From Tretioscincus oriximinensis (taxonomy: Eukaryota > Chordata > Lepidosauria > Squamata > Gymnophthalmidae): a stretch of DNA of 64,000 nt. The notes below the pieces were generated by a model. It worked only from the letters and a program-made list of their open reading frames with translations, was not told where the DNA came from and searched no databases. Below, piece by piece: positions 11,255 through 22,414 of this stretch; positions within the stretch are counted from its first letter, which is position 1; every line of letters begins with the position of its first letter. The stretch covers positions 3,510,091-3,574,090 of the forward strand of contig JAJVDF010000002.1 in assembly GCA_022410635.1 (NCBI GenBank). The letters run 5' to 3'. The translations under genes and the position numbers were made by a program.

Positions 11255-13045
11255 GCTGGCTCTTTTATTTTTTTATATTTTTATTATATAAACAAAATAC
11301 ACAAAAATCCCCCCCTCCCCCACACGGACAATCATATAACTGCAAATAAATATATCATGAAAAACACAACTAAGGATCAATCAAATAAAGTTCCGCATTG
11401 AGAGCATATTCAAAGCATTTGATAATAAAAGATATCTATCACGGTTAACACCAATCCCTATAACATCTTGTCAGTGATCCTGCCATTGATTATTAGCGTG
11501 TGTTCCTTGCCAACATAGCCTTTTATAACGATGAACATCATAAATAAAAAATTCTATTAGATAGTATAAACATCATAAATAAAAATTCTATTAGATAGTC
11601 TAACCACAGGTGTACTGACCATTTCCCTTTGTCTTCCACCCCCGGGCAATAGTTATTTGACCTGCCCAAATACATTTATGAAGAACGCATTCTTTATGGA
11701 ATTGAAGGTTCAACAGGGATGCATAATCAAGAGTTGTTCTGATAATGGAATGTCTATTTGTAGTATGATATTCACTTCCACAGGGATTTTGCGCCAAAAC
11801 TCAATAATCATTACATCCATGCCAACATAACGGAGACATTCCACCAATATGGACTAGTTGGTTAGGTATTCTGTACCATCTAACTAATAACTTCATACAT
11901 AGTTGACTAATCTTAGAATTGTTAGACATACTGTTTGCATTGACCCATTTGTGCCAAGTATCTTCATGCAATGAGATGTCATTATACCACTTATTAAATA
12001 GTACAGAATACTTAATTTTCAATAAAAATATGCTCCTGTAAGGGGGGAACTCCCTTTATTCTGTCCTATATAATCGCTTCTAATTTCCCTTTCATTATTA
12101 ACATACTTGATTTAACCTGTGGTTTGCTGCTAATTCTCCCAACCAGTTGTTTATTGATGAATTCAGGGTTCTAATCAAGGGTATATTGAGAGGATGTCCA
12201 TGAACATCAAAGAGATCACTTAGTCTCTTTATAACAAATATTTTAAGATAGCCTGCTAAGTTACTGTTACCCAAGGGATTAATGATCTTAGTAGAAGTGA
12301 AATGTAGCAATGAGGGTGTTAATTTTTTGTGCCAAGACTGCTAAATGCGCCACACTGCCTGAATAGGTAAGAGCCATGAGTCCACCTGTCTCCTATTAAG
12401 GTTTTGAGATAGAATCGGTTAGTTTTTGATATTATTCAAAATCCTCTCAATCCGTACAGATGTCTGTGCATAATAATATTCCAAGTCTATCATTTTAAGT
12501 ATACATATAGAGTGGTAGTAGTAGGAAACACAGGGGAACCCCCACCCTGCTTCCTTATGAGACACAAAAAATATTCTTCTTGGATTCCCATTAAGCGCCC
12601 ATTTCTTGATATATATCTCCCATTTTTTCAATGATTGAGCAGGTAGTTCCATTGGAACTGTTTGAAATAAAAATATCATCCTTGGTAGGATCATCATTTT
12701 CAAGGCACATAATTTGGTCAAGATATCCCAGCTATAAGATGACCAAGGTTTAAGCATATCTTGGATTTTAGTCCATACTACTTTATAATTGATCTTAGTC
12801 ATTTTTAAGGGTTTTTTAGTTAATTTTACGCCTAAATATGTAAATTTCTTAACACCATTCGATAGGCCTAGCAAATTCAACATCCACCTTTTAGCTATCC
12901 GAGATATAATAATTGTCATTAACTCCGATTTATCCATGTTTATTTTTAATCCTGAAATCTCTTCAAAGTAGAGAATTTTGTCAATTAAATATGGAAAAGA
13001 GGTTATTGGATCCTCTGTCATTATAAGCTCTTTTATTGCCATCAG
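11255..13045 (-). mobile_element. L1 LINE remnant, antisense: end of RT domain to 3' end
   Basis: The minus-strand open piece at 12419-13042 reads as the later part of an L1 reverse transcriptase: ILYFEEISGLKINMDKSELM, then FTYLGVKLTK, then TKLCALKMMILPRMIFLFQ. The next pieces continue the ORF2 C-terminus: NKWYNDISLHEDTW and LVRWYRIPNQLVH, ending in CWHGCND, the start of the C-terminal knuckle. Stops and frame changes make it inactive. The 3' end is at the low-coordinate side, where the minus strand ends in an A-rich run near 11255-11285. The family resembles the plus-strand copy at 8240-9673 but the two are well diverged. Confidence 0.85.
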
Positions 13046-13264
13046 GGGAATTCAAATGTTAAAATCTTGCTTTCAAACTTGCCTAAGTTTTATGAGCTTG
13101 AAAGTGTTTTTATTTTTTTAACCAATCGTTGCTTTTTCCAGTGTAAATTTACTGGGAAAAGTAGTGGATAGTCCTCCTAAGCTCTGCTTACTGAAGGACA
13201 GAGCTGGAGATCTTGGTAGGTCTCAGATGCTCTTGCGGATGATCGTAAAGACAGGGTATCATGC

Positions 13265-13380
13265 TGCAAAAGTTCATGAGCTATTTTAACTGTTTTTATG
13301 ATTTTTCTACTGTAGTTTGCCCAGAGACCTTTGGTAGATAAAAATTGAATGTAAATAAATATGACAATAAAAATAAAAAT
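13265..13380 (+). mobile_element. L2-type LINE 3' tail
   Basis: Contains TTTGCCCAGAGACCTTTGG followed by a variant ending in GTAAATAAATATG, diverged from the usual CGCCCTGAGACCTTCGGG tail. Confidence 0.6.
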
Positions 13381-14149
13381 GACAATCCTTTATAATGCTA
13401 CCATTATTGGATCCTCACAATTACATGAGAGAAATCCCCCATAATCATGCTCTTGTAGCGTGAAAGAAAATATGTGAGTATAAAACTATACTTTGCTGAA
13501 TGCAAGGATGATAAAAAATTATAGCATTTGAAAAGGCCACAGTATCTCTCTAAGGTTCTCCTTTCCTTTTAAAGCCGAGCTTGCCTGTTTGCTACTACTT
13601 TTATCATTCAGCGACATCTGCTATGACCAAGTGAAGACAAGGAAGATTCGTAAGCGTGTGCTGATTGCCTTAATTGCATCTCAGCTGAAATCCTTCCATG
13701 GAATCATTAGCTGTGGAACCAGGCAGCTGCCTCACATAAGTCACAACGTCCTAGGTTGCTTTTGCATCTAAAGGCAAGCAGCCTTGTTTCCAAGCAACAG
13801 TGTTACCAGGCATGGAATGAGCAGAGCTGGAAGAGAAACTGTATGAGGATTTGACTGTACCACCTTGGCCTGAAGTCTCTTTATTATACAGATAGTTTGC
13901 TCTTCCTTCTAGCTAACCCTTGTCCAGGGTAAACCCCTATACAGATCTGTTGGTCCTCAGTTGTAAATAATCTCAAATTTAATCCATCATTTTGATCTGA
14001 AGCAGATAATATTTTTCATTTAAGCAACTAGGGAAATTTGCATTGCTGCTGAAGCGTAATTACTCAACCTGGAGTTTTAGGCTCTTTATGCACGTAGCAT
14101 TTTAAGGAATTCAATAGTCTATTATAATGTGCTCTATATGGGGCTGCCC
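13381..14149. other. unassigned DNA
   Basis: No gene or clear repeat. The open frame at 13589-13771 has no recognised motif. Confidence 0.35.
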
Positions 14150-14690
14150 TTCAAAATGGCTTGGAAGCTACAATTTCTGCAGAATGCAGCAGCTGGATTG
14201 CTGACTGGAGCATCTTGCCAGACACACATCGCACCAGTCTTAAAAGAGCTATACTGATTGCCAACTTGCTACCAAGCCCAATTCAAGGTATTAATTTTAA
14301 CCTATAAGGCCCTAAATAACTTGGGCCTCAAATATCCAAAGAAACGCCTTCTCCCATATCGTCCTGTCTGTGCCTTAAGATCTGCTGAGGAGGCCCTCCT
14401 GGTTATATCACCGCTCTTAGTAGCAAAGAGAGTGGGACCCCAGGATAGGCTTTTTCTGCGGCATCTTCCAGGTATAGAATAGGCTCCCCCTTGCAATGCA
14501 TCAATCACCATCTCTGTACACATTCAGAAAACTCCTGGAAAACCTAGTCTTTGGTTGAAAACAACAACCCTTCCTTCCCTATTTTCCAGTACTGTTGTTT
14601 TAATATGTTAACTTTGTTTTTATTAATAACCGCCCTGAGACCTACAGGTATAAGGAACTATAGAAATGTAAGCAAAATACACAATAATTC
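14150..14690 (+). mobile_element. L2-type LINE remnant with 3' tail
   Basis: The translation shows LLTGASCQTHIAPVLKEL, then, after a stop, CYQAQFKVLILTYKALNNLG with the downstream LLPYRPVCALRSAEEALL, i.e. the C-terminal region of an L2-type ORF2. The 3' tail follows with CCGCCCTGAGACCTACAGG near 14631. It contains stops, so it is inactive. Confidence 0.85.
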
Positions 14691-15009
14691 AAAATAGCTG
14701 TAGGCTACATTAATCAGTACTGGATCTATTCCAATGCTGTATGTTCTGGATTAAGCAGTGATGCAAGAACATGCAGACTGGATCTGAAAGATCGACATGG
14801 CTGCAAGGGCCATGTACCAANTCTACACTGTAGTATTCATTGTCTGAGTTCTAACATGTTTAATGCAGATGCTGCCTGCTACAGTTAATATGGATCAATC
14901 AAATTCGGAGTTAATAATACAGATTTAACATGGTAAGGGCGCAAACCTCAAAAAGCAGAACATTCATATTAATGTTGGGACTAAAATATGGTTCACATAT
15001 AAAAATTGT

Positions 15010-15360
15010 GATATGCCTGTACACCTGTGACGGCCGGCCTCTGGGTTCGTTGTGGCTGCCGGACACACCAGAAACTACCAGAAATTAAAATCAATGACAA
15101 TATCTCCATAAGAAAATAATGGAGAACCATTGGCCAATCGTGAGCCTCCTTAGAGGAACAAATCAAGCAGCAACAAATCAAAAAGCTCCAGACAGCTTTT
15201 TTTTTTAGTGAGGTTCTGGTCGCCGATCCCAGGAGTTGAACCAATGGGAGGGGTGCCTGGGCGGGGCTATAGTTCCTCTTTCCGTCTGCCTGGAGGTGCT
15301 GTTTTGTATTGGCAATTCAACTAACAGACAGAGAGCAAGTCCGGTAAGCAGGGCCAGATT
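15010..15360 (+). promoter_or_regulatory. promoter-like or solo-LTR-like segment
   Basis: Starts with TGTGACGGCCGGCC, a beginning like that of some Gypsy-type LTRs. Within 15238-15290 it packs ACCAATGGG (CCAAT box), GGGCGGGGC (GC box) and a pyrimidine-rich TTCCTCTTTCCG stretch, followed by an AAGTCCGGTAAGCAG donor-like site near 15337. No primer binding site or coding region was found beside it. It could be a solo LTR, the 5' end of another retroelement, or chance. Confidence 0.3.
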
Positions 15361-15479
15361 TAACCACTCTGGGCTGTAGCTGCAGGAGCCCCAAGAAGAA
15401 GGAGCTTCCTGCTGGGGTTTCCTGCAGCTGCTGCCAAGGGTGGCAAAATGTGGAGGCTGCTACTTTCTTTCTTTTCTTT

Positions 15480-15659
15480 GGCCCTGTCCCCACTGAGTCT
15501 TATTCTGGATTATATCTCAGTACAGAGCTTGGTCATCCACATACCAGTGTAGGCTGTGGCAGGCCCCATTTGGGGTCTGCCATAGCCTGCACTAGTATGT
15601 AGATGGCACATTCCTATTCTGAGATACAGCCAAGAAGAAGGCTCAGTGGGGACAGGGCC
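15480..15659. mobile_element. fully palindromic MITE, copy 1
   Basis: Begins GGCCCTGTCCCCACTGAG and ends with the inverted CTCAGTGGGGACAGGGCC. The two halves are reverse complements, with mismatches, over nearly the entire 180 bp, meeting at about 15569-15571. A near-identical copy is at 27898-28077 and a partial one at 44378-44434. The terminal GGCCCTGT would suit a PIF/Harbinger-like element, but no convincing target duplication is visible, so the class is open. Confidence 0.75.
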
Positions 15660-15894
15660 TTCCTGTGCTATCTCTCCTTCTTTATTTCTCTCCTCCATTT
15701 TTGTCCTTCCCAGTTCCTTCTTTTTTTCTTCCTCCATCTACCTGCTCTTGGGGCCTTTCCTCCTTAACGGAGGTTCGCTTGCTTCATAATTTCTGGGTTG
15801 AGTTCTAGATTTCATTTGTGGTATGTTTAGAGTGTTAATAACCAAAATTATTAGCCTAGTTTTTATTTATTTTACTCCTAATGTGGTTTTTAAT

Positions 15895-16030
15895 TTTCTG
15901 TGGTTATTCTTTCTTCCCTTTCTTCTTTTTCTTACTGCCCTTTCTCTTTCTCTTTCCTTCCTTATTTCTATCCTCCTTTTCTTTTTTCCTCCTTCCCCNA
16001 CGTTCTTTTTTTCTTCCTGTTTCTACCTCC
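15895..16030. repeat. pyrimidine-rich low-complexity tract
   Basis: Dense TTTC/TTCC runs on the plus strand. The open frames here (phenylalanine, leucine and serine) are compositional. Confidence 0.8.
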
Positions 16031-16146
16031 CCTTTGGTCCTAATCTGGTTTGAATTCCGCATTTTTTAAAAATGGTTTCTGCTGAGCATATGTCTTTTAG
16101 ATATAAAAAATATCTTCTAATTTTAGTTGAGTTCTAGTTTTTATAG

Positions 16147-16254
16147 TGGCAGAATGATTCTCAGTTGCATTTCTGCCTGGTTTTCTGTGCTGCTTCAGGC
16201 AGCATCTTTGTTTCTGGCAGAATGGCTCTCAGTTGCCTTTCTGCCTGTTTTTCA
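16147..16254. repeat. spaced direct duplication
   Basis: Two copies of a roughly 38-bp unit starting TGGCAGAATG and ending TTTCTGCCTG begin near 16147 and 16217, about 70 bp apart. Confidence 0.7.
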
Positions 16255-16269
16255 GCGTTTAAGAACTAT

Positions 16270-16540
16270 CTAAGACCTTCAATTAGACCGTCTCTCAAAC
16301 ACTACCTTTCGAGGCTGAAGAAGCCCAAACGTTGCAGATGGATTTCATAAGGGAGGTGCTCCAGTCCCCTGACCNTTCTAGTTGCCCTTTTCTGTACCTC
16401 AGAAATGAGATGTGGTGACCAGAATTGTACACAATATTCCTAATGTGGCCTCACCACAGATTTATAAAGAGGCTAAACAACATTTGCTGACATGTTTTTG
16501 ATTCCTTTCCTGCACACTCGTTTGATTAAGTAATCTGATT
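16270..16540 (-). mobile_element. CR1-type LINE fragment, antisense
   Basis: The minus strand reads the reverse-transcriptase C-terminal part of the common CR1-like family. Landmarks on the plus strand are TTTCGAGGCTGAAGAAGCCC, GGAGGTGCTCCAGTCCC and ATGTGGCCTCACCACAGATT. The 3' tail is absent, so the copy is truncated at both ends. Confidence 0.8.
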
Positions 16541-17218
16541 ATAAATGAGTCCCTGAGCCAACTTCCTGTAACAGAATGTTTCCTGTGGACGGGTCACTAA
16601 GTGCAGAGTTGCGGAGAATGCATTCTTGCGCCTAGGGCTAGCTGTGGTGCAACCTGGGAGATGTAGTGTTCAGGACATCAGGCAATAGCATTAGAAGTGG
16701 AAGAAAAAATTATTTTATCAGGAAAAGTATCACCCAGCCAGCATCATTGTTACTAGCAGATATATTTACTTGTTTTTCCTTCCTTTTAAAGAAGCACAAT
16801 TGAAAACCATATTAGGTGTGTTATTTATTATTATTTTATAAATACACATGCTCAATTTACACCCAGATTCAGGAATTGGGAAAAATAATGGGGGAAAGAG
16901 TGGAATAAAGGGAGAAGAACGGAAGGAAGAAAAGAAAGAAGGATACAAGGAAAGAGCAGGAAGGACGGAAGGACAAAAGTGAAGTCACTTCCTGTCTCAC
17001 CACGCGGAAGTGATGACACTCCCTGACCCGCCCTCGGAAGTGATGTCAAAAAAATCATGCCAAGAACTCCTAGCATCCAACATTTCTGCTGGGGTTGCGC
17101 CCCCCCCCCCCGAAAAAAACTGCACCAGCTGCCACTGCTGTACACCTTTAATGGCTGTCAAAGAGAAAACCTTTCACCAGGTACAGTTCGTAATTCCTGC
17201 TGCACTTGGGGGGAAGGG
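16541..17218. other. unassigned DNA with low-complexity tracts
   Basis: Purine-rich at 16890-16985, and a poly-C run at about 17099-17112. GGAAGTGATG-type short inverted motifs occur at 16985-17045, like those at 57015-57130. No gene seen. Confidence 0.4.
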
Positions 17219-17290
17219 GAACATAAGAACTCGAGAGGAACCCTGGTGAATGGGGCCAGAGCCCATCTAGTCCAGCATTTTTTCTCATAC
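17219..17290 (-). mobile_element. CR1-type LINE 3' tip, antisense
   Basis: GAACATAAGAACTCGAGAGG followed by AGCCCATCTAGTCCAGCAT, the reverse complement of the family's 3' end. Only about 70 bp remain. Confidence 0.8.
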
Positions 17291-18507
17291 ATCAATTGCA
17301 GTCTCAAGCTGAAGGAAGTAAAACCATCACGTGTTCTTGGCTCCAAGCAAATATGGGGAATCACTTTTTCACACCCATTAAAGGTTCAAACCTTTGTCCC
17401 CATTTTTATGTATAGACTACAAGGGCCCTTTCTACATTAGACTTTATTTTGGTATTTGAAGTACAAAAAACACTTTCATCTGAGTTTTTCAGGTGAGGAG
17501 CCAAGTCTCTCAGGACAAACTTGACTAAGGCTTCTTCCCCAACCACTATTTTTATTAAACAAGAACAACAGAACAAGCAGGTCATATCACAACAACATTT
17601 GATATAAAAACAATCATGCCACTTTAACCCAAGGAGAATGCATCTCTGATGTTTAGTTTTGAACCACAACCGTGGAGATTTATTAGAAAGGATAAATGCT
17701 CTGCTTCAAATTGCAGTATCTTGTCTTTATCTTCTAAAGCCATTCACACCATCACTGTTTTCAGTGATTAAGATAACCATACTCTTAACAACAGACTGCT
17801 TTTGTGAACAGAACATGCCTACATCTGCATAAACAAGCAACATATTTTATAGTGTGAAATCCAAGATGGAAACAGCATGGCTTGTTTTTACCAAATGTCT
17901 GCATATGCATTACAGTAATAGTTGTCTTCAAATTATCTTTTCATCTTCAGGTACCACAATCTCATTTTCTTACTGCTCAATATTTTTTATTTTCTTTCCT
18001 TCATTTCCCTCTCTCACCAATTTTTTTTTTTTTTTTGGGGGGGGGGTTAGGGAGGCTTTTCCAAAGGAGATTGGAAAGGAAAAAGCAAAGAAGAAAAGCC
18101 AAACTTCAGCTCATGCAATTTTAAGGAACAATCTAAGACAAAAGTTTTTAGTTTTGTTCCTTTTTCTATTCAAACGTGTTCTGTGGATCAACCATACATA
18201 ATGAGGCACCTTTTCTTCTAAAATAGTATCAGTAGAACAGAACAAAAGTGAAGAACAGAGGAAGAAAAGGGATAAAGCAGTTTTTAAATTGATGTCTGCC
18301 TCAAATTGCCCATAGAGTTATGAACAACATAATTGCATTATAATATCTAACAAGGCCTAATTTACAATGCAGCAACTTACTCAGGAGTCTTTTGACCTGC
18401 ATTAAAAAGAGACTGGGAGGCAACACTGCCCTGAAACTGACCATCAAGGTCCTAAACTGTTGATCTCATCAATTTTGTAAAATTGCATTTTGTAAAAAAT
18501 TTATTTT
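17291..18507. other. unassigned DNA with a T16/G10 homopolymer junction
   Basis: No gene seen. Positions 18021-18036 are 16 T followed directly by 10 G (18037-18046), a site prone to sequencing error. Confidence 0.4.
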
Positions 18508-19046
18508 AGAGAAATAGCCGTATTAGTCTAGTAGAAAGTCCAGCAAAGGAGCTAGTAGCACTTAGACTAACTTGAGAAAAGTGGTTGGCATAAGCTTTCG
18601 TAGACAGGTCTACTTCTTCAGATGCTGAGGGACTAATGCCAGGGTCAGGTATTTATAGGGAAATGTGTATGGGAGAAGACAAAGCATATGCAACTGTAGG
18701 GAGGTGTTGAATTGCAGGTAAATAGCAGGAACTAATCTCCTTAAAAAGACAGGTGAATAGCAGGAACTAATCCTCTTATGTAAAAAAGTGCCTGGGGCAA
18801 CAAGGTGCAATGTCTGGTAGAGAATCAATCAAATACTTAACAGGTGTCATAAAAATGTATAGTTGGCCAGGAAACCATTGTCTCTGTTAAGTCCTTTGCT
18901 GATGGCCTGGAACTTGTGAATGTATTCAAGTTCTGCTGCTTCTCTTTCAAATCTTCCTTTGTAGTTTCTTTGTTCAAGAACTGCAGTTCTGAGGTCTGAG
19001 AGAGAATGTCCTGGAAGGTTAAAATGTTCAGCAACTGGTTTCTGTG
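18508..19046 (-). mobile_element. Penelope-like element 3' end with GIY-YIG endonuclease fragment
   Basis: The minus strand enters from the assembly gap and encodes about 65 residues ending at 18847. It starts PVAEHFNLPGHSLSDLR, has ELEYIHKFQ in the middle, and ends GLNRDNGFLANYTFL before the stop. The AEHF...GHS pattern and the GLNR end are typical of the C-terminal GIY-YIG endonuclease of Penelope-like retroelements. The 3' region (18508-18846) follows, with the landmark AAGCTTTCGTAGACAGGTC on the plus strand, which recurs at other sites in the window. The catalytic N-terminal part and the reverse transcriptase are lost in the gap or deleted. Confidence 0.8.
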
Positions 19047-19611
19047 NNNNNNNNNNNNNNNNNNNNNNNNNNNNNNNNNNNNNNNNNNNNNNNNNNNNNN
19101 NNNNNNNNNNNNNNNNNNNNNNNNNNNNNNNNNNNNNNNNNNNNNNNNNNNNNNNNNNNNNNNNNNNNNNNNNNNNNNNNNNNNNNNNNNNNNNNNNNNN
19201 NNNNNNNNNNNNNNNNNNNNNNNNNNNNNNNNNNNNNNNNNNNNNNNNNNNNNNNNNNNNNNNNNNNNNNNNNNNNNNNNNNNNNNNNNNNNNNNNNNNN
19301 NNNNNNNNNNNNNNNNNNNNNNNNNNNNNNNNNNNNNNNNNNNNNNNNNNNNNNNNNNNNNNNNNNNNNNNNNNNNNNNNNNNNNNNNNNNNNNNNNNNN
19401 NNNNNNNNNNNNNNNNNNNNNNNNNNNNNNNNNNNNNNNNNNNNNNNNNNNNNNNNNNNNNNNNNNNNNNNNNNNNNNNNNNNNNNNNNNNNNNNNNNNN
19501 NNNNNNNNNNNNNNNNNNNNNNNNNNNNNNNNNNNNNNNNNNNNNNNNNNNNNNNNNNNNNNNNNNNNNNNNNNNNNNNNNNNNNNNNNNNNNNNNNNNN
19601 NNNNNNNNNNN
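19047..19611. other. assembly gap (565 n)
   Basis: Unbroken n run. Open frames reported across it are artefacts. It lies between Penelope-like and CR1 sequence, so repeat collapse is a plausible cause. Confidence 0.98.
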
Positions 19612-19896
19612 TAACAGCTTGGATAGTTTCAAGACAGGACTAGACAGGTTTATGGACACTAAAGGTATAAATGGATACTAGGATGGATGTCTGGATGTTG
19701 CCTCTGGGATGGAGCAACAGGCAGGACTCCTGAAATACCATTTGCAGGGAGTCATGAACAGGAGCATATTTTGCTTTNCTCTGTTCGGACTGCCCAGGTG
19801 CATCTGGTGGGCCTCTGTGTGACACAGAATGCTGGACTTGATGGGCTGTGGCCTGATCCAGTATGGCTCTTCTTATGTTCTTATGTTCTCAAGTTA
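19612..19896 (+). mobile_element. CR1-type LINE 3' end
   Basis: Enters from the gap with the TTTCAAGACAGGACTAGACA segment, then GATGGAGCAACAGGCAGGA, the CTGGACTTGATGGGCTG segment and the terminal TTCTTATGTTCTTATGTTC octamer repeat. That terminal repeat marks the 3' end. Confidence 0.9.
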
Positions 19897-19926
19897 GTCT
19901 CAAAGTGCTACTAGCTCCTTTGCTAA
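19887..19926 (+). mobile_element. Penelope-like 3' fragment
   Basis: CAAGTTAGTCTCAAAGTGCT followed by ACTAGCTCCTTTGCT, the opposite orientation to the copy at 18508-19046. It directly abuts the CR1 3' terminus, so the CR1 copy may have inserted into a Penelope-like element. Confidence 0.7.
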
Positions 19927-20194
19927 AAAAATTATGTAAGGGACTATTGAAAAGACAAAACTTGCATTGCAAGTTCTTCCTGAAAAGTAAGCAATCATAT
20001 TAAGTGGCCTGCCATATTTCCCAATGAAAAAAATTAACGGGTCTTTTTTCTCTTTTCAGACCAGCTTTACTATAAAATCACAAATTGTCCATGAAATCTG
20101 TGACATATAACAATCCTACAGATAAACAAAGAGAAGTAAAGGTTTCTTTAGGGATATTTTTCTCTGAGATGAATAGTCCTTTCCATACACCTCA

Positions 20195-20390
20195 AAGTAA
20201 AGCCTTTCTTCCACATGCTTCTGGAGACTATGGCAAGCCACTGCAGACCATATCTGCTGCTGCTACTGTTTTGGCTGACTTTGTGAAGCTGATGGGCATC
20301 CAAACTTTTGTAATAGGCACTTGTCACCATGAAAAAATGGTATTGGAAAGCAGGCAGAAATACAATTAAGAACTATAAAACATGGTGTGC
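20195..20390 (+). repeat. dispersed repeat of unknown family, copy 1
   Basis: Parallels 41190-41410 in order and orientation. Shared blocks include ATCTGCTGCTGCTAC, GGGCATCCAAACTTTT, AATAGGCACTTGTCA, AAAAAATGG, AAGCAGGCAG and ATAAAACA. Non-coding. Confidence 0.6.
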
Positions 20391-20491
20391 ATCTAGAGTG
20401 TTCAGATAAGATCACATGAGAAAAAACAACTGTGGACAAACAAGACCAATAATCAGTGTGTGGCAATTCTGGCAGCTACCAGTTCATCACA

Positions 20492-20676
20492 AATCATAGA
20501 ATCATAGAATTGGAAGAACCTTCCAAGGTCATTCGGGTCCAACCCCCAGCTCAATGCAGTATTCCCAGACTGATGACTATCCAGCCTCTGTTTGAAGACT
20601 TCCAGCGCAGGAGAATTTACAGACTCCTGTGGCAACCTATTCCACCAAAAGTTTTTTCTGATATCTAACCTAGACC
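20492..20676 (-). mobile_element. classic CR1 3' end, antisense
   Basis: Starts AATCATAGAATCATAGAATT, continues GGGTCCAACCCCCAGCTCAA and CCAGCCTCTGTTTGAAGAC, and ends near TTTTCTGATATCTAACC. This is the canonical amniote CR1 end in reverse, distinct from the TTCTTATG-ending family. On the minus strand the corresponding ORF2 C-terminus reads FFWNRLP and SPALEVFKQRLDSH-like pieces. Confidence 0.9.
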
Positions 20677-20816
20677 AAGTAATTGAGAGGAATGGAGCAT
20701 TCACATTGCTAGCAGCAATTCCTTAACTACCCCTAAAATTATTTCAAACGCATTCTTAAACTTACCTTGTCTGTACTGCTTTTAAAAGTCCACAACTTTT
20801 CCAGAAGACAACTTTT

Positions 20817-20996
20817 TGTCTTCTCCCATACACATTTTCCTATAAATACCTGACCCTAGCATTAGTCCCTCAGCATCTGAAGAAGTAGACCTGTCTACGA
20901 AAGCTTATGCCAACCACTTTTCTCAAGTTAGTCTCAAAATGCTGCTAGCTCCTTTGCTGGACTTTCTGCTAGACTAACACGGCTATTTCTCTGAAC
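20817..20996 (+). mobile_element. Penelope-like element 3' end
   Basis: The reverse-complement counterpart of 18508-18690. It contains ATAAATACCTGACCCTAGCA, GAAGTAGACCTGTCTACG and TAACACGGCTATTTCTCTGA. No coding part is attached. Confidence 0.8.
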
Positions 20997-21616
20997 TTTT
21001 CCAGTGATGGTATAAAATCAGACTGAGAATCTTGTATTGGGGGGAGATTTCCGCACCTGACCCTGACCCTTTATGGTCATGTGATGATCCCATGACCACT
21101 GGCACTGCCTTCCTTTGGTCACATGACTCCACTGAGTTGGCATCCTGGAACCAATGGTCATGTGAGAGGGGGGGATAAACCTCTTAGTTTGGAATTTCTC
21201 CTTTGGACTAAGGCCTAAAACAGCAGAAAACCTCAGGTAGGTATGAGGTCCTGTACCACTTTCCATCATTGAGCATTTCTGCAACAAAAGCAAGTGGTGC
21301 AATCTAGCTTTTCTGTGTTTTCTATGTCATGTGACATGTTTTCACCCAATCACAGTGAAGTAGGGTAACCAGACATGTAGAACGTAGGCAAACGGGCTAT
21401 AATATAGCCTTCGTACTTCCTCTGGGCGAAAGATAAGAAACATCCCTCCAGCCAATGAATGGGAATGAGCTCTAACAATATTTATCTATAGGCAAATGTG
21501 AAAGAAAACTCTAAATGGAGACTTCAGGATTTGTGTAGCTTGAGAAGTTTATTACATATTGCAGATTCAAAACCATCTGCAATAAATAAAAAGTTAAATA
21601 TTAAAGATATTTGGAA
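20997..21616. other. unassigned DNA
   Basis: Contains repeated GGTCATGTGA/TCACATGAC motifs at 21074-21170 that could pair. No gene seen. Confidence 0.35.
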
Positions 21617-21822
21617 AACATAAGAACATAAGAAGAACCTTACTGAATCGTGCCGGAGCCCGTCTAGTCCAGCATTCTGTCTCACACAGAGGCCCCCCAG
21701 GTGCACCTGGGAAGTCGGAACAGAAGAAAACAAAATATGCACCTGTTCACGACTCCCTACAAATGGCATTTCAGGAGTCCTGCCTGTTGTTCCATCTCGG
21801 AGGCAGCATCCAGACATCCATC
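21617..21822 (-). mobile_element. CR1-type LINE 3' tail, antisense
   Basis: Starts with a doubled AACATAAGAACATAAGAAG and continues through GTCTAGTCCAGCATTCTG to GGAGGCAGCATCCAGACATC. Only the 3' untranslated part is present. Confidence 0.9.
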
Positions 21823-22414
21823 AATGAGGTAACAATTCCACAACTGCAAAAATCTACACTATTTGAATATTAGGCCACATTTTTCAAAAGATATCTAAAT
21901 TCTTGCCATCCATAATCTATTCATTTTATCTGGTGGCCTGTGCGAGCAACACATTATATACAATAACATAAAATGATTTCCAGAAGGCTAATCTCACAAA
22001 AACGAATGCCAATCCCAAATAAAACTTAATTCTCCAAATTCCTGCATTGTTATTTCTTAAAAAGCTGGTTAATACAGATGCTACATCCAGATGTAGGGTT
22101 TTTAAAGCTAAAATAGCATGATTATGGGAATTTATCATACATGATTGTGGGAATTCAGCAGACTGGAAGTGCTTTTTTCCAGAATATTGCATAAACAGTC
22201 CAGGTAGTGCTTTTTCTGGATGCAGCCTACGTTATTGCAGAGGAGTTTTACAAATATGAAACTTGCTTTCAATGCTACTTGTGCTATTATCAGTGGCTGT
22301 ACAATTTGGTCCTGTTTCACATCTTTACTTTTAAATCTTCTTTAGTTTATATTCAGTTCTGACTAAACCTCATTCTTCCAGACTGAAGGTGAAGCAACTT
22401 CCTCTCACACACTT

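Noticed and set aside
19006..19643. two long plus-strand frames across the gap
   Set aside because: They consist of unknown residues from the n run.
18847..19659. 270-codon minus-strand frame
   Set aside because: Most of it is the n gap; only the last 65 residues (Penelope-like endonuclease) and a short CR1 piece are real sequence and they are different elements.
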